The notes beneath the pieces were generated by a model. The model did no database searches and was not told where the DNA came from. It saw only the letters and a list, made by a program, of their open reading frames with translations. From Mactromeris polynyma (Eukaryota; Mollusca; Bivalvia; Venerida; Mactridae), in NCBI GenBank assembly GCA_032209605.1, contig JASFXZ010000013.1, forward strand, positions 7,029,401-7,093,400: a DNA stretch of 64,000 nucleotides. Reading direction: 5' to 3'. Made by a program: the position numbers and the translations under genes. Below, piece after piece: positions 1-10,400 of the stretch (within the stretch, counting starts at the first letter, position 1; each line of letters begins with the position of its first letter).

Positions 1-59
1 AGGGATCGAACTCCCGCACTCAAAGCTGACACTCTACCAACTGAGCTAATGAGGCTGAG
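1..59 (-). repeat. tRNA-like sequence (pseudo-tRNA or SINE head), cut by window edge
   Basis: Read on the minus strand this stretch has a good RNA polymerase III A box (TTAGCTCAGTTGGTAGAG) and a B box (AGTTCGATCC). The arm between them is too short: there is no proper variable loop and the anticodon stem has a mismatch. A true tRNA is therefore unlikely. It is best read as a tRNA-derived SINE head or a decayed tRNA copy whose 3' end lies outside the window. Confidence 0.4.
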
Positions 60-62
60 CTA

Positions 63-416
63 GTGACATCGGGATTTTTTTTCAAATTGACAACACCGTC
101 GACGGTTTATTCTGACGTTTGGGTGCATTTTGGACATCCAGTATACGAGGTTAATGGTCGGCAAATTACTGACAAATCTAAAACTGTTTGTAAATTATGC
201 TACAGTAAACTAACCCATTCTGGAAACACTACGATTATGAAGTCACACTTAAATCGTCGCCCTCCGTCTGTTTCGGGAGGCCGTTCTATATTCTGTCACT
301 GTCTAAAAATGTGTTTGTGCAATACACAAAACCGACATCGAGTTATGTCATATTTTGCCATATTTGAGTTTGCTCTCGTCAATATTTGTTCTATTCTAGA
401 CAGTGTTGATGATTAA
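63..416 (+). pseudogene. BED-type zinc finger fragment
   Basis: Residues about 17-66 of this open frame look like a BED zinc finger, the DNA-binding module of hAT transposases and ZBED proteins. There is a VWVHFG aromatic start, a CKLC zinc pair, and the NTTIMKSHLNRR helix. The second histidine expected just after NRR is a proline, so the zinc site is incomplete. The frame then runs into unrelated sequence and stops. No transposase catalytic domain follows. It is most likely a decayed exon or fragment of a hAT-type or ZBED gene. Confidence 0.5.
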
Positions 417-511
417 ATTGTCCCAACTAATATCGTTATTTCTTGTAGTTAACCACTGAAAAAAAGTAGCATTTGCTTGGAAGCATTCTCACCCCTGATA
501 CTGTATTTGAT

Positions 512-583
512 ATACTTTAAATGCATTGATAAATGATACTTTAAATGCATTGGTAAATTATACTTTAAATGCATTGATAAATG
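512..583 (+). repeat. 24-bp tandem repeat, 3 copies
   Basis: Three head-to-tail copies of a 24-bp unit containing atactttaaatgcattg, differing at single bases. No function is evident. Confidence 0.85.
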
Positions 584-717
584 TTGTGTATCAAAATATA
601 ATACAGAAATGAAAATTAACCAAAATGTCTAGAATTACTCACTCACTTCTAGTTTGTAGTTTCTTTGTCAGCATAATATTATATATTGTGATTTATGTTG
701 TAAATTTATATTTTCAG

Positions 718-904
718 GTGCTAACAATGGGTGTTGACATCAGTACTTACCGATGTAGAGTTGGACGGTTTGTTCCACATCATGGCACGGGTGCGATATG
801 TTTACCAATCAACTTTAGTCGATTGATCACAATAATAGGGGCCATTTCCTTTGTTAGAATATTACTTGTTATGGCGGGTGTTGAAGAGAACCCTGGACCC
901 CAAG
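718..904 (+). CDS. Possible exon encoding a hydrophobic segment ending in a 2A-like peptide
   Basis: The stretch lies between a good 3' splice site (tatattttcag, ending at 717) and a 5' splice site (AAG|GTAGGC, GT at 905). It is open in one frame, with an ATG at 727. The product begins MGVDISTYRCRVG, then has a hydrophobic run (about 20 residues, ILLVMA side) that ends directly in GVEENPGP. This matches the 2A ribosome-skipping core (D/G-V-E-x-N-P-G-P), in which translation releases at G and restarts at P. 2A sequences preceded by hydrophobic signal-like segments are known from non-LTR retrotransposons and from NLR genes of marine invertebrates. I recall similar MG-x-YR-x-R-x-G starts as dispersed bivalve sequences, but cannot verify this. 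No partner exon is recognised, so it may be a mobile fragment. Confidence 0.5.
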
Positions 905-910
905 GTAGGC

Positions 911-2545
911 ATTTTCTGTTTTGTATTATTGCTCTATAATAATTTTTCTTGTAACAAAAAGTCAGAAATTACATGTGTATTCAAACAATGAAATGGGGAC
1001 CAGAACAGCTATTCAGCATTGTGTTTGTGTATATAACTATAAGTGTTTGAATATATGAACACTCAATCTCATTAAAATCAGGTCCAGTCGAACGCTCGGA
1101 CTCCCCTGGCTTTTTTATACATGTGGCCACGACTTTAGCCAATTGAAAAAAGTTGGAGCCACTTCTGAGCCACTTTGAGCCACCAGAGCCATAACCGTTC
1201 ATTTATGATATAAAGAGGTCAATTAAGACAGAAATGTAAATATAATGTAAAACAACGCTTTTATTTCATTCATGACATTAAAACAATACATATCAATTTC
1301 AAATTCAATTTCTGTTAACAATCAGCAAATGGCCAGTTTTTTCTTCACCAAGGAATTCTCTCGACATACTTGTATATACAATCTGGCAACATCAGCAGCA
1401 TCCTTGTCGTCTGAAAATATACCGTACACGATACATTACTTTTGTTACTACATTCTATTTTATCATAAACAACAAAAATGGTTACATGATGCGCATGTGA
1501 AAAGCATGCATATAATGCTATTTTAAAATAATGTTATCAAAAATATTTATTAAACTTACAATTTTGTAAATTTCAATAAACATAACTTTAGTTTTGCTTT
1601 TGACAGCTGAATGATGAACAATAAATCACATCTATTACAGAAACACAGAACAAAAAATATGAAGCAATTCAATAAATCATAAACTGAAATATTATAAATA
1701 ATTACCCTTGATGTTGTGGAATGTTTCTTAATTGAATCTGTCTTCAATGCATGGCAGCCAGAAACGAATTTTATCTACATAAAAGTCCCTTAGTTATGAC
1801 ACATGTCGATTGTTATAGCCGTTCACTAATCATTTATGTGTATTACACTAGGATAAATCACGGCCCGATTAATTTTCAACACCCCAAGATCATTTGCCAA
1901 ACAAAGCAATCAAAGTTATTATATCACTTACCTTCGGACTAGTGTCGTTCTGATAATCAACAACATTGTCACCTAACAATCGGTTCATCATTGTTCTCGC
2001 ATAATAAAACGTGTGAAATAGTTTAATTTTCGGTGCACTTCAAAGGGCACATGTTTAAGATTTGTATACTTTCGATCACTACAGATGTCATCGTTTTAAT
2101 TACCCTTTAATCCCCAATTAAGTTGGTTATCGAGCATGAAACATTCGTACAGCGCACATTCGTACCCTAGATTAGACTGGTTATCGATTTTTACACTTAA
2201 TACGTGAGAATTATACACATAATTTGAGAACCTGTCTCGCCCGCTTATATCGTTGAAATTTATTGAAAATAAAACATTCGCCAATCACTTTCGCCAAATG
2301 CATTTTTTTATCGCCAAATTCGCAAATCTTTCGCAAATGACGACATTGGTGAACGGCAGCGGAGCCTCCTTACTGTACTCTAACTGGATCTGATGACTGC
2401 ACAATACAGGTCACGTTCATGTGACCTTTGAGTAGCCAATCAAATCGTCGACTGCAAAATGCTGTGGTATTGAGTGATGAATATTCGTTGATCTCCGACG
2501 AGCTCCGTTAATTCTATTTGAGCATAGATCACCGAGGCGTTCCGA
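911..2545. other. No recognisable gene
   Basis: AT-rich sequence with only short open frames that lack recognisable domains or coherent splice contexts. I see no repeat array or RNA gene here. Confidence 0.5.
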
Positions 2546-2888
2546 TTAGGCCAATAATAAAATATTGTTTGTTTCCCCTCCCACGACCAACCGTTGAAAA
2601 AAAAAATTCCGCTAAATTTGCCGGGTCTGAATATTCGCTCGTACCAGTCAGTTGAGTAGCCACATCATCAATAAATCTATGAAGCAGGGATAAATAGATT
2701 TTAGCTTCATGTATCATATTTTGACTTACCCCCCAATGAAAATAAATATATTAAGATGTTAAATCTATACCAAACACATTTTAAGCTTGTTTAAAAAAAT
2801 TATAAAAAATATCTGCCCTACCTACCTACCCTACCGTGATGGGCTAGGGTCGCGGGAGGGGAAACAAACATTTTTAATATCGGCCTTA
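2546..2888 (-). mobile_element. MITE copy A (about 340 bp, TIRs)
   Basis: The ends are inverted copies of each other: aggccaataataaaat leading into tgtttgtttcccctccc, and at the other end the complement (ggaggggaaacaaaca, then aatatcggcctta). TTA stands on both sides, compatible with a TA or TTA target duplication. A second copy in the opposite orientation lies at 4641-4953 and shares the internal gcagatatttt, gtagggtaggtaggt and ttaagcttg blocks. There is no coding capacity. Confidence 0.75.
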
Positions 2889-3074
2889 CATATTTTCGTC
2901 AATTTCAATATGGCTGCACCCGTGGACACAACCGCGACTCATACACAGCAACATTCTTTGGTTGATCGGTGTTGTTTGTGTGGTGTTTCGTTTTTATGCT
3001 CCAGTTTGAAAAACGGGACGTATTATGGGAACACCCGCGGCGGGCGGCGTCCACATGGTTTCCGCTCTCTAAGT

Positions 3075-3312
3075 CAAAGAGTTTTCATCCGATCTTTACC
3101 AACCTTAGTGAAAAATTTTGTGGGCATAATATCTCGGCCAAGTTTGATAACCAACCACATCGCCCCAGGCACTTCTGAATTATGGCCCTTGAATTATCCA
3201 AAATCGGCCAAATTAGCCTTGTCCGCTTTACAAGTCAAACAGTTTTCATCTGATCTTCACCTAACTTGGTGAAAATGTTTGTGGGCATAATATCTTGGCC
3301 AAGTTCGATAAC
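3075..3312 (+). repeat. Dispersed mollusc-type repeat, two partial copies
   Basis: Two successive related segments (about 3080-3190 and 3225-3312) each contain gttttcatc-gatctt, then tgtgggcataatatct-ggccaagtt-gataa. I recognise the wording as a very abundant dispersed repeat of bivalve genomes. It is noncoding. Confidence 0.6.
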
Positions 3313-3822
3313 TCTTCAGCTCTTGACTTATGACGGACGTATTTTGTGCCAGTTTGGAACTCTTGTTGGAAATATTTATAACCGGAAGCGGCAGGAAGGA
3401 CGTTAAAAACAGTATAAACTGAAACTGTGAATAAACGATAAAGCCATTTTGAGAAAGACGACAAACACAGTTTTGTAAGAAGAAATTTCATTGGACCACA
3501 AACGAGCACCTTGTTACGCATATCTATTTTGAGAGAGGTTATATGAACTTGACCTCTTACGCAGTGTAGTCAGATCCTAACAGCGGAAAGTAATGGAGCT
3601 AAAGTTAGGGGCTGATTTCAATGAGATTGATGAAAACTTAACTAGGGTTAAGTACATTTTAATATCAGATACAGAAGAAAGTGATGGACAAAATCACAAG
3701 CGGTAGTATTAATGCTGCGTAATATTTCAACAGACATCCATCTATTGCTATATATTGACATCATGCATGTATTTTGTGGTATAAATAGTTAGAATTTCCT
3801 TGTTTAATTTTGGGTTTTTATC

Positions 3823-4197
3823 ATGATTTCAGATCAATATCTGTTTAGATATCAATATCTTCTCATTGAGATTGGTACTAAAGTACTGAGAGAGATATTC
3901 GATGTACACGTTGGTCATGACTTTGCCGCTTACTTGAATTCAAACAGCGCTGCAAGTAAAACACTAACTTCTTTGATGACTGGCAAGAATCGTAAAATTA
4001 CTGCTGACCAGGAAAAATTGCTTCCCCCGAAAGAGACAAAACCAAATTCATCTATGTACGATGTAACCTTGTTGTCCTGTCTACTGAGAAATGTTTGTGG
4101 TTTAAGTCCTGCTGGAAATCAAGTATGGATGTTTCCTTTACCTACAGACCATAGCACAGAAGCGGATATTACACGATTGAGGAAATGCAGAAACAGT
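3823..4197 (+). CDS. Exon 1 of HEPN-NACHT gene: DZIP3-like HEPN domain
   Basis: The helical pattern (YLLIEIGTKVLREIF; MYDVTLLSCLLRNVCGLSP; PTDHSTEADITRLRKCRNS) matches the HEPN domain found in DZIP3-like proteins, which is greatly expanded in bivalves. The exon ends with Arg123-Asn124-Ser125 directly before a GTATGT donor at 4198. Exon 2 (5113-5181) starts MMHIDTLRISEKDLNDKW, so splicing yields R-N-S-M-M-H, the intact RNxxxH motif of HEPN RNases. Reading through the donor instead loses the histidine, which supports the intron. A short ATG frame at 3593 could be upstream sequence, but no donor of the right phase is convincing. Confidence 0.75.
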
Positions 4198-7100
4198 GTA
4201 TGTATTAGGGAAAAACTGAATGAACGACGTTTTAGCTTTGATTAACATACATATTTGTTTCTCCTCAGAAGTTATATAGACATGTTTATCATCATTAGTA
4301 GAATAAGTACATATAGATTTACAACCAGAAATCTCCCAACTATATAAATGTGTGTTGTTTGGTTAAAATATTTGCCACAATTACTTTCAGTTGTACATGT
4401 TCAGTTTTATGGTTGTTTGAAAGATATAAAGGCAACAAATCAGGTCTTATCAATTTTCACACTGTTTGAAGTATTGAACACTTGAAAAATGCCTTTAATT
4501 CTTAACTTCTACAATTTGTACTATGACTTCTGCTGAATATGATTATTTTATAATCTCCTAATATTGTCAGCATGTTATTGTTTCAATACCTTGCAAAATT
4601 GAATGGTGGCAAAATTACAATGATTCAATGTTCTGTTTCTAAGGCCGACATTAAAAATATGTTTGTTTCCCCTCCCGCGACCCTAGCCAACCACGGTAGG
4701 GTAGGTAGGTAGGGCAGATATTTTTTTTTATAATTGTTTTTTTCACAAGCTTAAAATGTGTTTTGTATAGATTTAACATCTTAATAGATCTATCTTCATT
4801 AGGGTAAGTAAAAATTTGATACTTGAATATTCGTACCCAGCAATATGGTGAAAAAATAATTTATTTTCGCTAACCTCAATAAATATTTACAGTAGGGGAA
4901 ATTTTTAACGGTCGGTCGTGGGAGGGGAAACAAACAATATTTTATTATTGGCCCAATCAGTGTTTAACAAAGTCTTACATTTAAAGGTGATGAGGGTTCG
5001 GGTTATGGTTATGATGATTTATTGAAGTGATTGTATAGATCTGTCTTTGTCTTTTTACTGGAAGTTATGTAGGTTTATTAGAAAATGACGAAAATAAGTT
5101 TTTGTTTTTCAGATGATGCATATCGATACATTACGCATATCGGAGAAGGACTTGAATGATAAATGGCAAGAATTGGTGGAGGTAAATACCTTATGAAATT
5201 CTAACAAGTTTTAGGAATTAAAACAATATTTTATTGACATGTAATATAATTGATAATGATAGAAAATACATGTGCTGATTATCTTCACTTTTGGGTTCCT
5301 GGTTTCAGTAAGTAAAACAGTAAATGGGGAATGTCACATTCACAGTACAGTGCCTCCCCATACACACACAATCAAGGTATGAACCTAAATTCAAGATGAG
5401 GAAGGTGTATGATTCAAAGTTACTAAACTAACAATGATCAGGAAACAGGATTTGGGTATGAGATATAACAGTAAATGGGAGGGAAATGAGAAATAGTATT
5501 ATATATATCTAAAAACATGTGTACTGGGTATAATTAAATGTTGATGAATTCTTGCATACAAAACTGGGATTTCCCTCGTTTCCACCGGTGCTGGAAAACT
5601 AATATTTTATACCCCAACGTAGGATGAGTCTCGTGCTGATGACGTCACGTAATGATGTCACATAACATTGAATAATAACTAGATTGAATTAGTAAAATGA
5701 TATGTTACTATAATAATAAGCAAAACTCCTTCGAAACTTCAGTTGTTTTATTCATTCTCGTCGTTTACTTCTTGAAAAAGGTATGCACTAAAAAGAATCT
5801 TTCACTGAGCTAACCAGTCGCTCCACTTTGTTTTTACTGAAGACGGTGTTTAAATACTAATAATGTAAATCACAAAGCAACAAACTGTTATTCACTGAAT
5901 TTCTGTAAATAATGCAGAATTGATGTAATTTATTAGAGAATTGGCTCAGAGTTTTCGTACAGGTGGCTTCATGTGCAGATGGAAATATCTGCCACGCGGG
6001 TAACTGATTTCGTGGAACCTCAGCAGAGCCTCGTTCCCGCCTGTCTGTAGACAAAATATTTCTGTGCTATTTCTCGGTTACCATTTGTTTGATTTTAGTG
6101 AAACTTCACAAAACTTCTTAGTACCAAGCCTACTTGTGCATATCGTGGCACATCACATTTGGATAAAATTTCACCGAGTAATGGGTCTTTGCTAATTTTT
6201 CTATACTTCAACTGTGTCAAGACTATCATTGACATGGTTACAGTTACTGTGTCAAGGCAGTATCTGGGGTTTTTCATCATCTTCTGTGATAGCTCTTGTA
6301 GAGCTCTGGAATTGAATTAATACATGAAGATGTTAAAATAAAGTCATAAATAGACATGAAATAGTTATTAATAGTACAGAGTGATCAAATTGTTTTTGAA
6401 ATTCCTACAGCAATTCTTCCAAAATGAGTTGAGAAAGGTACTGTATTGTCCAGAAGTATATATGATAACAAAATAATGGAAGAGGTCACAGTTCCATGAG
6501 TTTAAACATATTGATTTTACATTTATTGTGAAACAAAATATTCATTCATGCTTTTGCTAGTACTCTTATATCCTATGAATACCATTCCAACCTATACATA
6601 TATATCTGCAGATTTTAAACAGGCTCAATGGTGCTGCTGGAATAGGGAACTTGTCAAAATTGATAAGTGATGCCAGTTTCATGGATCTCGATGAAGAGCT
6701 AAAACAACGTTATCTTGAAACAATAAAAGCGTGGGTTACAATGGATTGTTTAGTGGACAAAATACAAGAAGATGTTGCTGAAGTGAAACGTGGTCAGTCT
6801 GATATACAAGAAGATGTTGCTGAAGTGAAACGTGGTCATTCTGACATACAACAAGATGTCGCTGAAGTGAAACGTGGTCAGTCTGATATACAACAAGATG
6901 TCGCTGAAGTGAAACGTGGTCAGTCTGATATACAACAAGATGTTGCTGAAGTGAAACGTGGTCAGTCTGATATACAACAAGATGTTGCTGAAGTGAAACG
7001 TGGTCAGTCTTGCATACAACAAGATGTTGCTGAAGTAAAACGTGGTCAGTCTGATGTACAACAAGATGTTGCTGAAGTAAAACGTGGTCAGTCTGATATA

Positions 7101-7395
7101 CAACAAGATGTTGCTGAAGTGAAACGTGGTCAGTCTTACATACAACAAGATGTTGCTGAAGTAAAACGTGGTCAGTCTGATATACAACAAGATGTTGCTG
7201 AAGTAAAACGTGGTCAGTCTTACATACAACAAGATGTTGCTGGTCTTAATACTCGTGTTCTACACGTGGAAAAAAGACTTCAAGGACAACATTATTTAAC
7301 TAATCCTGAAGGTAACATATATTATATTGAGATAAACTTCTACAGCTTGTTTTTATGCCTGGCCTTGGTAGCACAGTGTTACCCAAGTATGTGTG

Positions 7396-7426
<31 letters not shown>

Positions 7427-10400
7427 TTGAAAAGCACAGAATCATGTCTGTCTCATAACTTAATTTGCAGAATTCCATGCATTAGTATTTTAATGAAGTA
7501 AAAAGATGTATAATGTTCTGTTAAGATTTGATAATAATCTAAAGCAATAACCTCTCTTCAGCAAATACCTCCATACAGTATTAACATCCATAGAGTAATA
7601 ACCTCCCTGCAGCAATTACCTTTCTGCAGCAATAACCTCCCTACAGCAATTACCTTTCTGCAGCAATAACCTCCCTACAGAAATTACCTCACTACAGCAA
7701 ATACCTCCCTACAGCAATTACCTTTCTGCAGCAATAACCTCCCTACAGCAATTACCTTTCTGCAGCAATAACCTCCCTACAGCAATTACCTCCCTACAGC
7801 AATTACCTTTCTGCAGCAATAACCTCCCTACAGCAATAACCTCCCTACAGCAATAACCTCCCTACAGCAATAACCTCCCTACAGCAATAACCTTTCTGCA
7901 GCAATAACCTTTCTGCAGCAATAACCTTTCTGCAGCAATAACATTTCTGCAGCAATAACCTCCTTACAGCAATAACCTTAATGCAGCAATAACCTTTCTG
8001 CAGCAATAACCTCTCTACAGCAATAACCTCTACAGCAATAACCTTCCTACAGCAATAACCTCCCTACAGCAAAAACCTCTCTACAGCAATAACCTTTCTA
8101 CAGCAATAACCTTTCTACAGCAAAATCCTCTCTACGGCAATCACCTCCCTAGAGTAATAACCTCTCTACAGCAGTTACCTCCCTACAGCAATAACTCCCT
8201 ACAGTAATAACCTTTCTACAGCATGATCCTCTCGACAGCAATAACCTCTCTACAGCAATCACCTCCCTAGACTTATAACCTCCCTACAGCAATTACCTCC
8301 CTGCAGCAATAACCTCCCTGCAGCAATAACCTCCCTACAGCAATAACCTCCCTGCAGCAATTACCTCTCTGCAGCAATAACCTCTCTACAGCATTTAACC
8401 TTTCTACAGCAATTACCTCCCTGCAGCAATAACCTCCCTACAGCAATAACCTCCCTGCAGCAATAACCTCCCTACACTAATTACCTCCCTGCAGCAATAA
8501 CCTCCCTGCAGCAATTACCTCTGCAGCAATAACCTCTCTACAGCATTTAACCTTTCTACAGCAATAACCTCCCTGCAGCAATAACCTCCCTACAGCAATA
8601 ACCTCCCTGCAGCAATAACCTCCCTACAGCAATAACCTCCCTGCAGCAATTACCTCCCTGCAGCAATAACCTCCCTACAACAATAACCTCCCTACATCAA
8701 TAACCTTTCTACAGCAAAATCCTCTACAGCAATCACCTCCCTACAGTAATAACCTCTCTACAGCAGTTACCTCCCTACAGCAATAACTCCCTACAGCAAT
8801 AACCTCCCTACAGCAATATCCTCCCTGCAGCAATTACCTCCCTGCAGCAATAACCTCCCTGCAGCAATAACCTCCCTACAACAATAACCTCCCTACATCA
8901 ATAACCTTTCTACAGCAAAATCCTCTCTACAGCAGTTACCTCCCTACAGCAATAACTCCCTACAGTAATAACCTTTCAACAGCAATAACATCCCTGCAGC
9001 AATAACCTTTCTACAGCAAAATCCTCTCAACGGCAATCACCTCCCTAGAGTAATAACCTCTCTACAGCAGTTACCTCCCTACAGCAATAACTCCCTACAA
9101 TAATAACCTTTCTACAGCATGATCCTCTCGACAGCAATAACCTCTCTACAGCAATCACCTCCCTAGACTAATAACCTCCCTACAGCAATACCTCCCTGCA
9201 GCAATAACCTCCCTGCAGCAATAACCTCCCTGCAGCAATAACCTCCCTACAGCAATAACCTCCCTGCAGCAATTACCTCTCTGCAGCAATAACCTCTCTA
9301 CAGCTTTTAACCTTTCTACAGCAATAACCTCCCTACAGCAATAACCTCCCTGCAGCAATTACCTCACTGCAGCAATAACCTCCCTACAGCAATAACCTCC
9401 CTAGAGTAATAACCTCTCTACAGCAGTTACCTCCCTACAGCAATAACTCCCTACAGTAATAACCTTTCTTCAGCATAATCCTCTCTACAGCAATCACCTC
9501 TCTACAGCAATCACCTCCCTAGACTAATAACCTCCCTACAGCAATTACCTTTCTGCAGCAATAAACTCCCTGCAGCAATTATCTCCCTGCAGCAATAACC
9601 TCCCTACAGCAATAACCTCCTTTCAGCAATAACCTCCCTACAGCAATAACCACCCTGCAGCAATTAACTCCCTACAGCAATAACCTCCCTACAGCAATAA
9701 CCTCCCTACAGCAATAACCACCCTGCAGCAATTACCTCCCTACAGCAATAACCTCCCTACAGCAATTACCTCCCTACAGCAATAACCTCCCTACAGCAAT
9801 AACCACCCTGCAGCAATTACCTCCCTACAGCAATAACCTCCCTGCACCAATAACCTCCCTACAGCAATTACCTCTCTACAGCAATAACCTCCCTGCAGCA
9901 ATAACCTCCCTACAGCATTTAACCTCTCTACAGCATTTAACCTCTCTCAGCAATAACCTCCTTTCAGCAAATGAGAAAGCATCTGCTTTCATGGCTAAGC
10001 AACATGTTGGTTAAGTATTGCAATATATTGTGGTACACTTCAGGCATATTGTGACTCATCTAGTAAGAATGTTTGACTGTCACATCTAGGTCAAGGTTTT
10101 AACTGGGTTATATATGGGTTGAAAACTTTGTTAACACATCAGAAGCCTCATTTCTGTTCTGATCTACGGGTTACTTGTTTCTGTGAGATACTTATCAGGG
10201 AATAAGTAGGTCGTAAGATCGAAGAAAAAACAGAAAAACCTTGTGAAGATTATCATGACCTGATTTTCCACTTAAACCCAATGAAGTAATGACAATGTTT
10301 GCCTTTATAACATATAATTATACAACATGGGATCAAATAAGGTTTCTTGAACAAATGATACAAACGTGTTAAAACTTTGTTAACTCTGCATACCACACAT

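Noticed and set aside
3593..3706. Short ATG frame (MELKLGADFNEIDENLTR) as first exon of the receptor gene
   Set aside because: The only donor that gives the needed phase is weak (GTGATG). It is kept as a possibility in the gene note, not called.
6750..7232. 160-residue minus-strand frame opposite the coiled-coil exon
   Set aside because: Antisense shadow of the 42-bp coding repeat. The plus strand has correct splice sites and domain continuity.
7552..9972. CRISPR-like array
   Set aside because: Units are contiguous and degenerate with no unique spacers, inside a eukaryotic intron.
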